A DNA stretch of 64,000 nt from Gerris lacustris (GCA_951217055.1 OX578281.1:59584043-59648042); one strand, 5' to 3'; shown: positions 22,060 through 35,108, counted from the stretch's first letter. The notes: generated from the letters alone by a model not told the origin. Made by a program: numbers and translations.

Positions 22060-22495
22060 TTTCACATTGGTATTTGATTTTTTGAACATTAAATGTTAAA
22101 AAAGTGCTCGCTCACACAAATCGTGCTTTGTACATATGTGTGATTCAATATCATATTGAAGAAATGTGTCAATAAAGTAAACAAGGAACAGAAAATACTA
22201 ATATTATGCAAATGTGTGTATGCTAAACCAACAATACATATATATGACATAAAACACAGTATATCTGGTACAATTTAAGGTATTTGATTTTTCGGACATT
22301 AAATTTAAAAATATGCTCTCTCACACAAGTCGTGCTTTATATGTAAATAAGTGTGATTTTATATTATATTGGAGAAAAATGTGCCAGATTGGTAAATAAG
22401 GAAAGAAAATACTAATATTTAGCATATGTGTGTATGCTAAACCAACAATACATATATGTCATGAAACATGGTATATCTGGTACAATTTAAGGGTC
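22060..22495. repeat. Tandem duplication of about 210-240 bp
   Basis: Two adjacent copies share TATTTGATTTTT, CTCACACAA..TCGTGCTTT, TATGCTAAACCAACAATACA, and GTATATCTGGTACAATTTAA. They differ by small indels. Confidence 0.8.
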
Positions 22496-24880
22496 TTATT
22501 ATTATTATTATTGAAGAAATAAAGAGAGAATAGATCAAAATCATTCAGCAACCGGAATCGCTCTAACCAGTATCTAAGGAAGAATAAGTTTGCTCTAGAA
22601 ATTATATCTGTGGTTCAAAAGCTTCCACCGCCGGGATTTTTAACTGTATTTTCTTTTTAATAAATGAAACGGATTGTAATAAACTCCAACTTAATTTCTC
22701 ATGTTATGCTTCCAAATTAAGCCCAAAAGAGATACAATTGTTGGGTAGAGTATCTTATATTTCTAAGATAATATGTATTTATAATAAAAAATCCGCGAAA
22801 TTAATTGTTTTACAAATTTTTATCGGAACTAAGTACAACATTTGTCATATTTTAAACTTTGAGAAATATTTCTGGTAAATTATAGAATCTCGATTTTTCA
22901 ACTTTTATATGCCATGTGTGTCCGAAAGGTTGGACTTTATTTACCTAAAACGAAGCCATCCCTAAGTTTTCAACTTAAAATACATTTTAAGTACCAAGAT
23001 ATTGTTGATTGACGGTAAATAAGTGTAAGTATAGATACCCTCGGATATACTTGAGGTCTCCCTGACAGAAAACTCTCAAAAGATAACTCTTTAAGTTAAA
23101 AGATAACTTAAAAGTTTACAAAAAATATACATAGAAATTATAAAAATACAAAGAATAATAATTGAATACATAATACAAAAAATATTAAATAAATACAACT
23201 ATTAAAAACATTATTGTTTAAAAAATATAAAATACTTATGCTCAAAAGAAGTAAAAAATTAAAAAACAAAAAAAATTGTTATATTTATAATATTCGGTAT
23301 AATATTGTATAGTTATTACGTTAAACATACTAATATTATTTATAAAAAAAAAGATATATAAATAAAATAAATATATTCATAAATATTCACTATAAATGTA
23401 ATAAATAAATAAATATAAAATTGTACTGGCTTTAAATAAAAATAATTATAGGTAAAAATAAATTAAATAAATAAAGAAGTAAAAAAGAAAAACCAATATA
23501 TTATTTGTAAACAATACAATAATAAGTAGCCACAGTTATAATTATTTAATCTCAAAAAATATATATATTTATATTAAAAAACAATTAAATTAATAAATTA
23601 AATATATAAACACTATTTAAATACAAAATAAAATATACGAACAAGAAAGTGTTTTACAACGTATATTTATATATTATATTCTATGATAACGCATCAAATT
23701 ATCAGGAAAAATCAAGCTTATAGAAAAACAAAATGCATTTTCTTTCATTGGGTACAAAATAGTGTAAATTATCACTTTGTTTATTTGTGAAAAAAAAAAG
23801 AAATACAAAAACGAAGAAAACATCAATTTGCATCAAGAAAAATAAATGTATCATTTTAGGTATATCATGAACTTGCTGAACTAAATTTTGCGGCTAAGTT
23901 TTAACTCTATTATTTCTACTGAGATTTTATAGAAATTATTTATAGTAAAGATACTTCAAGCTGCAAAATCCACATGAATTGTCAAAAAATCTTTTATAAG
24001 CTAATTTTTAATAATGACTCTTCAGCTGCATGTACTAAAAACCATCATTTTGATACATAAAAATCCCTACATTTAAATTAATAAATAAATTACCACAAAT
24101 TTAAATATCTAAATATTTTTGTAGATTATTTTCAATATCATAAATTAAATGTTGTCTTTATTTCGTCATTATGTAATTCTCCATTTAGGGCAAATGTTTA
24201 AAAAAGAAATGACACCATCCTTTTCAATTTGTATATTGTTCACCCAACTCCGAGGCATAATCACTACAAATCTTTTTTAAAATATATTTTTATTTTGGTA
24301 TTATTAGGCAAGATTATGCTCCGGAGTGGGGGTGAAATATAGTCAAGTTAAAAAAATACCGTGTGATTTATTTGTCTAAATACCCAAAAAAAACGCCGTA
24401 CATATTAGATTTTCCTACTATCATAAGTTATTAGTTTTATAGAATTACGGTTTTCTCACTATAAAATTTTTAATTTTTCTTTTTATGTTTTTGTGCTATG
24501 AATAAATTCTTCAAAATCTCAGTAGAAACAACCAACTTAAATGCTATTAATAAATTTCAAATTGTTTGCTCATTTCCTAGAGGCTGAAAAGTCAAAGGGA
24601 ATTATTTAAGTAGTATGTAATTTAGGGGTTCTGGAAATGAATGCTAAACCCGTAACAAAAGACACGCACTTCTTTAATTTACGGTTCCCATTCTAATTTG
24701 GGTAAATTTATCTCTAGAACCCCTTATTTAAATTCTACTTATTATATTCGATTCATAATTGAAAATACTATGGTTTAACAACATTCAAATAAATATGGTC
24801 ATTAGTATCTACCGGAGAAAACACAAAAGAAGAAGAAAGATCTTTAATATTATGTTTGCGACAGGCATACAAATACATAA
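22496..24880. other. AT-rich DNA, nothing recognised
   Basis: Very AT-rich, with a TTATTATTATTATTATT microsatellite near 22497. No coding frame above chance. Confidence 0.6.
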
Positions 24881-24884
24881 CACT

Positions 24885-24962
24885 GCCGGGAATCGAATAC
24901 GTAATCCTGCAGTTACTTATAGGGGATCATAGAAATCCTATTTCGATTCCTGGCGGTGGAGT
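24885..24962. repeat. Small inverted repeat with TTCGATTCC ends
   Basis: The left end CACTGCCGGGAATCGAAT pairs with the right end TTTCGATTCCTGGCGGTGG. The termini resemble tRNA T-arm (B-box) sequence facing outwards on both strands. The unit is about 78 bp. Confidence 0.5.
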
Positions 24963-26150
24963 GCATTTTTCTTATTCGTCTTCCCTTTATATTTCCTAAA
25001 AATAATATTAGATATTTCCACGGCATGGATTGCTATTAATTGAAATTTGATTAAGAAGAAAGAGTTATAACAATATGTTAAAGAAATTTTACAATCTGAT
25101 TTAGGGTCTGGACAGATTACTTAATATCTTAATCCACAAGAGATATTTAATATTCACAAAAACCCTAAATTTCTTCTTCTCTCTGTTTTTTCTCCACTAA
25201 GAAAAAAAAATTAAAATAAAATAATGAACTAACTTTTCTAAATTGTAATATAGAGTCGTGAAAAACAAATTTTATTCTTGTCTTTAGAAAATCGATTTCT
25301 TTATTGCGAATTAAATAAAAATGGAACATCAAATACTTATATAAATAAAATATTAATCCGTCTATATATATATAAACTTATTTTTTATATGTTTAAATAA
25401 AAATAAAACAAATAGCTTCTTCAATATAACAAATAATATTAACTTTTATGTAGTTATGTTTTTTGAAAAAAACACTTTTTTGACACAATTTTAGCAAGAA
25501 ATACATTATAGTGGTGGCCAGTACGATTAAAATTTTAAAGTATAAATATTTAAAAGATAAAAAACTAACATTTATAATCTTGTCATTACATACGGTTGTT
25601 ATTGGACGCCATTTTAATTTTTTTAACTGGCACGCTGTCGTTATCTCATGTCTGAATAATTATAATTTTGAATAACATGAGCAAAGTTCGACGGACTTGT
25701 AATTCTTATGATTAAAAATGGAATAGGAGTGAAGTAGCTTAGGACTAAGCATTTGAAAGAAGAGTGGAAAAAAACTGTGACTTCATCAGTGAAAACTTTT
25801 TATAAAACAAATGACCAAACCAACCGATTGCAAATTAAATTTGTAAATAAAATTGAATTTTTTAGAAGAATAATAAATTATTATTATTATTGTTATTATT
25901 ATTAATTTTTTTTTATGTTTATATTGCTTCCTTTTTTTTAATAATTCATCTTGAAAATAGGCAATAATAACTGCATTCAGGTAGATTTAAAATACTGTAA
26001 AACAAAATTAAATATTTCTAAACTTTTATTCATTCAATAAAACAACTTTTAAACATTTATTTAAATTGCACAATTGATTTTAAACTTCAAATAACATTTT
26101 AAAAAGTAGTTATATCCTTTGCATTGGTGACGGCCATGTTTCCTTAAGCC
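24963..26150. other. AT-rich DNA, nothing recognised
   Basis: No supported gene or element. Short ATT microsatellite near 25876-25905. Confidence 0.5.
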
Positions 26151-26264
26151 ACACCCACTTGTCAGAATTGAGGTATCCTTTAACAGCAATTCTTGGTTTA
26201 AGACAGGAAGGATAGTTCCTATTTTTTCGTAGAACACAACGAAAAATAAGCAGCAGCGTCGTTA

Positions 26265-26845
26265 TAGTCCACAGGCCACCATAAGAAGTGAGTCGCTGAT
26301 TGATAAAGTTTTCTTACCTTATGGAATCGCTTATTTATGCCTTGTCCACCGATGAATCGGGTATATGGCAACTAGGCGCTGGGCCATTTCTTTTTTGTTG
26401 ACATGCCAAACTTGCCCTTCTGCGGGAACATTGAAAAGAGATAGATAAAGTTTTGATTTTCACAGGACCGTTTAATTAAATTATTTAAAAAACAGTGGTA
26501 AAGGTGGCCACCGATAAGAGTGGGCAGTTTGGGGTGTCCACCGCCCCAAACATATCGCTTTGCGGGGACGTTAAAAAGAAAACGGCCCAATCATATCGGT
26601 GGCCACCTTTACCACTGTTTTATAAATAATGTAATTAAACGATCCTGTGAAAATCAAAACTTTATCTATCTCTTTTCAATGTTTCCGCAGAAGGGCAAGT
26701 TTGGCATGTCAACAAAAAAGAAATGGCCCAGCGCCTAGTTGCCATATACCCGATTCATCGGTGGACAAGGCATAAATAAGCGATTCCATAAGGTAAGAAA
26801 ACTTTATCAATCAGCGACTCACTTCTTATGGTGGCCTGTGGACTA
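26265..26845. repeat. Long palindrome: two 252-bp arms, 77-bp spacer
   Basis: The left arm is 26265-26516 and the right arm 26594-26845, equal in length and reverse complementary with only about four differences seen (about 98% identity). The outer ends are TAGTCCACAGGCCACC and its complement; the inner ends are GGTGGCCACCGATA and its complement. The spacer 26517-26593 contains a smaller hairpin (TTTGGGG/CCCCAAA). Two 72-aa frames (26372-26590 minus, 26520-26738 plus) end in the same residues simply because the arms match. A transcript would fold into a long near-perfect dsRNA. It could be a young foldback transposon or a hairpin siRNA source. Confidence 0.9.
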
Positions 26846-27194
26846 TTAGGGTGGACAGAATTATTTTGGTTGCACATTTTTCGCTTCAATTTGTCTGCCA
26901 AGTGGTATAAAAATGGTTATAGTTGAAGAATTGGCATTTAAATTGGATCAACTCAAGTGTGAAATGGTTAAAAATGGTTGCAAATAATTAGGGTGCATGG
27001 CTTACCAATGGGACAGTGGTTAAGAAATATAACAACTGGTTTGAGGTGGTTAGAAATTATTAAAGCTCTTAGAAAGTAAATTTAAATTGTCTTTGCTTGA
27101 ACAAAATTCTGTTAAGACTGTTAAAACAGATGTTTAATGTGCCCTCCTAACGGTGAACATTAATTTAAATAAAGTTTTCGAGCATTATTGGCAA

Positions 27195-27500
27195 GGTCGT
27201 TTTAAATTGGCGGCCGTTTAAAAATTTGATTAGCTATAACTTTCGAACCTTTTTGCTATAATGTCGTGAAACAAACGTCTATAATGCATTTTTGTCGTCT
27301 AAGCGCAATAAAAAGACTCCAAAATCTTAGCTCATACCATTCCAAAGATGATTACTAATTAAGATTTTAGGGGGGGGGGGGATTTATTTCTTAAAAATAA
27401 TATCCGACGTATTAAAAAAAATCCTTCTTTTTTTTTTACAAAGAAAAAACTTTTCCGTTGTAACAATTTTTAAGGACACATGGTACAAAGAAGATTGGTG
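27195..27500. repeat. Family G dispersed repeat, copy 1
   Basis: Shares GGCG(G/A)CC, GCTATAACTTTCGAACC, ATAATGTCGTGAAACAAA, CATTTTT..GTC and ACTCCAAA blocks with 47240-47480. It contains a poly-G tract at about 27371-27380. Confidence 0.5.
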
Positions 27501-27734
27501 TAAACACGAAACTAAATATGTATTTGTACTCAGGGCGTTCTGCTCTTTTATTTACCCCCCCCCCCCCGATGATGCATTTCGGTTAAAGTAATTTAAACTT
27601 AAATTTCAACCTCTTATTTCTATGGATGCTTTATTGAGGTTCCTCATAGTTTTCTCTTGTTTGGGCTATTACTCATAACGTAAACTGCAAATGTTCAAAT
27701 TTTTTGTGTTGGGTGTTGTGGGGGTACTGTAAAG

Positions 27735-28505
27735 TGACCAAAAGTGGTTGGGGTTACAGTTCAGGATTATAGTTTTGAATTACAGTTAAGGGATACAGTT
27801 TGGGGTTTCGATTTGGGGTTATAGTTTGGGGTTTCAGTTTGGGCATACAGTTTAGGGTTACAGTTTGGTGTTACAGTTTGGTGTTACAGTTTGGGCATAC
27901 AGTTTAGGGTCACAGTTTGATGTTTCAGCTTGGGCATACAGTTTGGTGTTACAGTTTGGGCATACAGTTTAGGGTCACAGTTTGATGTTTCAGCTTGGAC
28001 ACACAGCTTAGGGTTACGGTTTGAGCATACAGTTTAGGGTTTCAGTTTGGTGTTACAGTTTGGGCATACAATTTAGGGTTACAGTTTGAGCATACAGTTT
28101 AGGGTTATAGTTTGGTGTTACAGTCTGGGCATACAGTTTAGGGTAACAGTTTGTTGTTTCAGTCTGGGCATACAGTTTAGGGTTATAGTTTGGTGTTACA
28201 GTCTAGGCATACAGTTTAGGGTTTCAGTTTGGTGTTACAGTTTGGGCATACAGTTTAGGGTTACAGTTTAGTGTTTCAGTTTGGGCATACAGTTTGGTGT
28301 TTCAGTTTGGGCATACAGTTTAGGGTTACAGTTTGAGCATACAGTTTAGGGTTATAGTTTGGTGTTACAGTCTGGGCATACAGTTTAGGGTAACAGTTTG
28401 GTGTTTCAGTTTGGGCATACAGTTTAGGGTTACAGTTTGAGCATACAGTTTAGGGTTACAGTTCGATGTTACAGTTTGGGCATACAGTTTAGGGTTACAG
28501 TTTAT
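27735..28505. repeat. About 26-bp minisatellite with telomere-like words
   Basis: About 29 imperfect units alternate ACAGTTTGGGCATACAG and TTTAGGGTTACAG. The word TTAGGGTTA recurs many times but is always separated by ACAG, so it is not a telomeric array. The frame 28086-28271 is repeat read-through. Confidence 0.9.
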
Positions 28506-29450
<945 letters not shown>

Positions 29451-29869
29451 GACATTATTTTTTAACTAATATAAATTTTTGCAAATTTTGAATATCAGTT
29501 GTACACGTGCTAAATTAAAATTGAAATGCAAATATTGTTGACAATAACCAAAAAAAAAACTTAAAACTTAAATAAATAAATTACATGGTAATTACTATAT
29601 CATATTGTATATTAATCACTTATTATTTATTATATAATTTAAAAAGTTGTAGGTATCCTTCGATGTTTCTGATTGGCCAATGTTTCAAACTTATGAAAAG
29701 TTTAATTGTTAATATTAATAGGTTGTATGTGTTAATTAAAAATTTAATTATTAATATTGAAATTGTGTTGTTATGTAAAAACAGTTTAAAGTGATTTACG
29801 GTTAGTGATTATTTTTTAGATATTATTTTTTATGGAAAAATAATTAATAGTAAATTTGATTTGTTTAGT

Positions 29870-30060
29870 AGTAAATCCTCATTAAATTTGATCAGTATAT
29901 AAGTCAGAACTCAGTAAATTTGATCAGTGCATTAGTCAAAATTCAGTAAATTTGTTCAGTGTATTAGACAATAATTTGCATAATGTCTAATGTCACGAGA
30001 AATTTTGATCAGTTTATTAGTCAAAACTTAGTAAATTTGATCAGCCTCATAATTATTAAG
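29870..30060. repeat. About 35-bp degenerate tandem repeat
   Basis: About five units of AGTAAATTTGATCAGTGTAT followed by TAGTCAAAAC. Confidence 0.75.
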
Positions 30061-30294
30061 CTAATATTTAATGCAGACCTGATTTGACCACTTTAGTGGG
30101 TCGCGACTAAAATGGATGCACTAAACATTACGTTGTGTTGCTTTTTGTCGTTAATTATGCTCTTTGAGGTTTTAAAAAAGTCAAATTGAAATAATATTGG
30201 ATACAATTGACAAATTTAACTTCTTTCCTACACTTATAAACTTATCTTCGACAAATACACAAATACGAGGTGTGTTAACAGTGTAATGGTAATG

Positions 30295-31045
30295 ATATTG
30301 CTTCCGAGCTTCCCCAAGGTAACGTAAGCATTGTGATCATTCAGAACAACGATATTTTTGGTCTTTTGTCTGTCTGTCTGTGCGTCGGTCGGTCTGTCTG
30401 TCAGTTAACATTTTTTGCGAACCACCATATGTTAAAACTACTCGTCCAATTTCGATGAAATTTGGTAGGTGGGTCATAATTACCTAATTGTTGGTTCCAT
30501 ATTAAATTTAACCTTCAGCGCCTATTGGTTCCTTTTCACATGCACTTTTTTTTTTTTTTTTTAAATAACAACTTAATCTTCTTTTAAATTTGGATACTTT
30601 CTTGAAAGAATCCAAATCTTCTTACTTCAAGAAGAAATTTGGATACTTTCTTGAAAGAATCCAAATCTTATTATTTCAAGAAGAAATTTGGATACTTTCT
30701 TGAAAGAATCCAAATCTTATTATTTCAAGAAGAAATTTGGATACTTTCTTGAAAGAATCCAAAGCTTCATATTTCAAGAAGAAATTTAGATACTTTCTTG
30801 AAAGAATCCATATCTTCATATTTCAAGAAGAAATTTGGATACTTTCTTGGAAGTAACCCACAAGTGATCCTGTAATAATTTTAACAATATTCTCACATTA
30901 AATATTGCTGAATTGAAACTATTTAAAAAGGGGGTACAATTAAATAAATAAGACAATAATGGGTCCTAAAAGTAAAATACCATTAAAGAATCCGCGATAT
31001 GTCGCGAGGAATACACCATATACTAATTTGCAGACTATGTTATAT
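30295..31045 (+). mobile_element. Family F copy, interrupted by a hairpin minisatellite
   Basis: Starts TGCTTCCGAGCTTCCCCAAG and GGTAACGTAAGCATTGTGAT, continues with GTCTGTCTG, TTTTTTGCGAACCACCATAT and CAATTTCGATGAAATTTGGT, and ends AATTTGCAGACTATGT. The middle is replaced by the array at 30588-30850. Confidence 0.75.
30588..30850. repeat. 48-bp tandem array whose units are palindromic
   Basis: About five to six units. Each contains TTTGGATACTTTC, TT, GAAAGAATCCAAA, which folds on itself, and a second small hairpin CTTCTT...AAGAAG. It lies inside a family F copy, so it probably arose by amplification of an F segment with GGATACTTTCTTGAAAG. Confidence 0.85.
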
Positions 31046-31289
31046 TATTTTTTTAAATTCAATTTTAATTACTACTGCAAATTGTCTCTTTCAAAAAAAT
31101 TTCCCTGGGAAGCTACCGAGCGTTAGAGACGTTCTTCATATAGCAGTAGTGGAACACACATACTGGAATCGCTTTCATCTGTCTTTCTGATGTTCTCCAA
31201 TGTTCCAAAATAGTGTCCTCTGAGGTGGCTTTTCAATGTTAAGAAAAGTGCCAAGAACTCAAGACTGTTGCATTAGTGGGTTAAGGGGC

Positions 31290-31425
31290 CAAAGGAATGT
31301 TTGTGCTTGCCACAAAAACTTACTCATTACCTCAAAGGACACGATTTTGGAACAGTGGAGAACAACAAACAGACTTTAACTGACCAGATGAAGGCAATTC
31401 CAGTATCTACCACTGCTACCAAGAC
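31290..31425 (+). pseudogene. Mariner-type transposase C-terminal fragment
   Basis: One frame reads HYLKGHDFGTVENNKQ...DQMKAIPVS, which fits the C-terminal segment of mariner-family transposases (LKG-x-F-x-T/S-x-E ... LKAIP). No catalytic residues are included, and sequence on either side is not recognisable. It is a short decayed relic; identification rests on this motif alone. Confidence 0.5.
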
Positions 31426-31498
31426 TGAAATAACGTCTTCAGCGCTGTCTGCGGTTTCCAAAGGTAACAAGTTAAAACTAGTTTTCACTAGATATTAA

Positions 31499-31850
31499 AA
31501 GGAAATTCTAGTTTTGATTGCATTCAGGATTAGTCGGCAACGTATTTGTATGTATATGCAAACTGATCAAGTTTCTTTGATTTGATTAACTTATATTTAG
31601 ATTAAATTTAATTTATAAATTTCCATTGTTTAATACCTCATCATTAATTATTGTTTAGTTCACACTTGATATTAATAGGAAATTATAGTTTTTCTTGAAT
31701 TCAGGATTTGTCGGTAACGTATTTATATGTATATACAAACTGATTAAGTTTTCTTTAATTAAAGTTATATTTAGTGTAAATTTTAAAATTTCCTTTGTTC
31801 AATACCTCATCATTAATTACTTCATCATTAATTATTATTTAGATCATTCA
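31499..31850. repeat. Tandem duplication of about 180 bp
   Basis: The copies start at about 31499 and 31679. They share GGAAATT.TAGTTTTT, TTCAGGATT.GTCGG.AACGT, ATATG.AAACTGAT.AAGTTT, and AATACCTCATCATTAATTA. Confidence 0.75.
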
Positions 31851-32139
31851 TCAATAAAAGTTGTTTTATCATATTTAATTACTTGTTATATAAATACATT
31901 TCTTCCTACAAAAAATGATTATATAGATAATTTTTTTACTGTTAACATTTATATATAGCTAATAATTCTAAATAAATAAATAAAAAATTATATATATTAC
32001 GTAATACTATATAAATATATACATAAATAAGACACATAAATATATAAAGAAACAAAATCTAGATTTTTTTAAAAAATTGAACTGCATCTTTATTGATATT
32101 AATAAGAGAAAGATGAAAATTGCGCCCCACCTCTAAGGA
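31851..32139. other. AT-rich DNA, nothing recognised
   Basis: No supported feature. Confidence 0.4.
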
Positions 32140-32209
32140 TTGAACAAGAGCCAAGAGATGTGTTATTCACTAGACTTACTTGACTTACTTGACTTTCTAG
32201 GCTTACTAT

Positions 32210-32440
32210 AACTACTACTAGGGAGAGCAGTTGGCTCTTCTATAAATAAAGTTAAACAGCATCGGGCGTGATCACGACTTGGAAGGTGACTATAGATCTG
32301 GTTTCAATCGAAGGATCGAGCCCTCTGCTAGGTCTTCACCCAGCATCGCTTCTAAATGGCGATAAATATGTGAAGTGGCGACTAACTGGTTGCATATGTC
32401 GATTATAAGGTTTATAACCTACCTATAAAGAAACCCACTA
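32210..32440 (+). mobile_element. Probable tRNA-derived SINE
   Basis: GAGAGCAGTTGGC resembles a Pol III A box and CTGGTTTCAATCG a degenerate B box. These are followed by an unrelated body that includes ATGTGAAGTGGCGACTAACT, echoed at 44500 (GTGTGAAGTGAAGTGGCAGC). The A-to-B distance is longer than in a normal tRNA, so it is not a functional tRNA gene. Confidence 0.4.
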
Positions 32441-32510
32441 AACCCACGTTATCCATGTCATATATAGTTTAAAAGCCGTTTGGCAGGCATAGGCTTTCCA
32501 TGGGCTATAA

Positions 32511-32757
32511 AGGCGCGTCCACACTATGCCAGTTGGCAAGGCCAAGCGGCAAAGCCGTCTGGCCGACTTACGACTTCTTGCCATCTGGCTTTCTCTGATC
32601 CGGACCGACAATCGTCGGGTTCGGCTTGGCATGTCAAGTGGCACGTTTTGTGCCAAGCTTGGCAAATAGCAAATGCCAAGGGAGACGTCCACATTACACT
32701 TGGCAATGCCATTTGGCCTTGCCATTCCTTGCCGCTTGGCATAGTGTGGACGCGCCT
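32511..32757. mobile_element. PIF/Harbinger-like MITE
   Basis: Terminal inverted repeats of at least 20 bp start AGGCGCGTCCACACTATGCC. They are flanked by direct TAA duplications at 32508-32510 and 32758-32760. The interior is rich in GCCAAG/CTTGGC words that also pair internally. The three open frames here (32438-32797, both strands) are by-products of the palindrome and relatively high GC. Confidence 0.8.
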
Positions 32758-32760
32758 TAA

Positions 32761-33394
32761 TACGCCTTGTAAGACCATGTGCCTCGGAATCACTTAGTTA
32801 GTTTGATATTTTTGTCGGTCACTTTCCACGTCTCTTACCCGTCAGAATCAGAAGCACTAATTTGACGTCAATATTAAACAACCTCAATTTTTTTCTTCTC
32901 AAGATAGATCGGCTCCACCGCACTGGATAACACCTGACAAATTCTTCATATGTTTTAATAATTCAGTTCATGTTCTTCTTTCGACCAATTTTCAGGTATG
33001 ACAAACTTTTTAATAAAATCAATTCAAGCCCCATAGATTTGTACATGATTGGCTATTATATTTCACATTTACATCCTGTTGGACTGTGTATGGATGTGTT
33101 GAAGAACTTCGATACTAATTTTTGACAAAACTGTTCGTAGTGTATTGCCAATTTATCATCAAATCAAAACTGTTGGTAGTGTCTTGCCAATTTGTTTAAC
33201 AAATCGCACTATGTAAAACGTTCGTAGAGGAAGGCAAAATTGAAATCCTAGGTCCAAGAGCATATCACTCGTATGCACTTCTTCGTTCAATGCACCAGTC
33301 TGCTCATGAACCAGTCTAGAACTATTAAAAATGCGATGACACAATTTCGTCTGTGATATGACAGAGGAATTTAATAGAAGCTCAGATATAGAGT
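32761..33394. other. Non-coding stretch
   Basis: Contains a small duplication, AAAACTGTT.GTAGTGT.TTGCCAATTT, near 33127 and 33167. No gene was recognised. Confidence 0.4.
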
Positions 33395-33480
33395 ACAATG
33401 GAGGTGAGCAGTAGGATGGTGTGTCAATGATGAAATCAGGGGTTCGGTTCCTATGGGGGTGTGCATTTTTGAGACGCAGA
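33395..33480 (+). other. tRNA-like B-box segment
   Basis: AGGGGTTCGGTTCCTATG fits a B box, and GTGAGCAGTAGGATGG upstream could be a decayed A box. It may be a SINE head. Downstream to about 33690 the DNA is GC-richer than its surroundings but has no recognisable ORF product. Confidence 0.3.
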
Positions 33481-34051
33481 GCAGGGTAGCACAGTCTTTT
33501 GAGACAGAGATTGAGAAGCCAGATTTTTCAGCGTCGGGTAGATCAGGTGTGACGAAGCACTGCCATGCTGCACTGCCCAGCTACCTTGCCCAACTTCCTG
33601 CTTTGCGATTCGTGCGGCTGCGTATATTTCTGCGGTTGAAAAAACTGTATTTCTGCGTCACCTGCGCTTCTGAATTTAAAAAAAATTAAGGGGTTCTAGG
33701 GGTTCTAGGGTTCTAAGACAAAAACTGATTGGGGGAAAAAATGTTGAATAATTTGGGGTTCAGTGTAAAATTAATAAATCCACACTTTCCCGCTCTTCGA
33801 AGTGGCTCAACTTTTGCCCTGTATCCCGTGGAGAAAAACACTATGAGGCCTTTTTGTAGCTCGCAAATAGACCTATAAGCCCATATAAGACACGAGGTGG
33901 TCGGACCTAAAGTACGCCCAGTACGAGAGATTTAAATTTAATTACGTACTAAAAACCCAAATTTCACCCGTTATCGCCTCTAAAATTTCCCAAAATGGCT
34001 TAATAAGGGTAAAACTATAGTTTTTCTTGATCGCCTTGCTAAAACTTTAAA

Positions 34052-34317
34052 ATGATATATATATCGACCCGATCAGGCGATCTTCGATTATCACGAAATA
34101 CGGGCGCCAAAACTATACCCGCGCCAACACTATACCAGCGCCAACACTATACCAGTGCCAACACTATACCAGCGCCAACACTATACCAGCGCCAACACCA
34201 TACCAGTGCCAACACTATACCAGCGCCAACACTATACCAGCGCCAACACTATACCAGCGCCAACCGGCTAGCTGAGTCCCGTTGGCCGCCGCTTGCGGCG
34301 GCCACGGGACCAGCTAG
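34052..34317 (+). mobile_element. Probable Helitron 3' end with 17-bp minisatellite
   Basis: About nine units of CAACACTATACCAGCGC (34126-34265) are followed by a GC-rich hairpin, GTCCCGT(T)GGCCGCCGC / GCGGCGGCCACGGGAC, at 34276-34310. The sequence then ends CAGCTAG before a T (CTAG at 34314-34317). A hairpin just before CTRR, inserted next to T, is the Helitron 3' hallmark, and internal minisatellites are common in non-autonomous Helitrons. The 5' TC end was not located. The frame 34052-34324 is repeat read-through. Confidence 0.55.
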
Positions 34318-35108
34318 TTTATAACTTATAGGTGAGGGCGAAAAATAGCTATTCAAAGAAAAGAAATGTTTTGATGACTTATGAAGGAAAAAAAGTAATA
34401 TATATTTTTAAAAAAATATCAAAGAAAATTTATATAAAAAGGGTTCAAACTACTATTTAAAATGATGAAATTCATTTAATTTTTTTTTGATAATAATGTA
34501 ATCTAATTATACAAAACTATGTAAAAACAATAAGAAAATAATATATGTATTAGTTTACGAATTGAATTCATTCATTTTCATTTGATACTTTGTGTAATTC
34601 CTTTAATTCTCGCCAAATTTTCATAATTTTGTAACTAAAATTCACACGCGTACATTTCATTCACGAAATAGAAATAAACACATGAAAAAATAAAGAAAAA
34701 AAAAAAAACTTGGTACATTATATAAATATAAAACAACATGGAATTGTATAGGTTATAATATATTTGAGATATTATATTAAAGAATAAATAAATATATATA
34801 TGTTATATGTTATATATTTGCTACAATATAAAATAAATAAATTAAAAAAGGAGAAACAAAACAAACGATATATATTATACATTTTAAAACAATATAATAA
34901 TGGATTGATTGTTATGTGTTTCACAGTGTAATCACTGGAAAATGGAAAAAGAAAAATCAATAATCTAAAAAAAACTTGAATATATGTTATTAAAATCAAA
35001 CAGGTAAACAAAATAATCTAAAAAAATAAATAAATAAAAACATTAAAAACAACTTCAAAAAATGTGTTAATTTATTTAATTCAAATACTGCCAACCGATA
35101 TTTAAATA
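34318..35108. other. AT-rich DNA, nothing recognised
   Basis: Non-coding and low-complexity. Confidence 0.5.

Noticed and set aside
26372..26738. Two 72-residue frames with the same C-terminal sequence
   Set aside because: They lie on opposite arms of the palindrome, so the identity follows from the inverted repeat, not from a protein family.
27735..28505. Telomeric repeat array
   Set aside because: TTAGGG words are always interrupted by ACAG and the unit is 26 bp, so it is a minisatellite.
32438..32797. Three overlapping frames of about 90-105 residues
   Set aside because: They fall on a palindromic Harbinger-like MITE and mirror each other.
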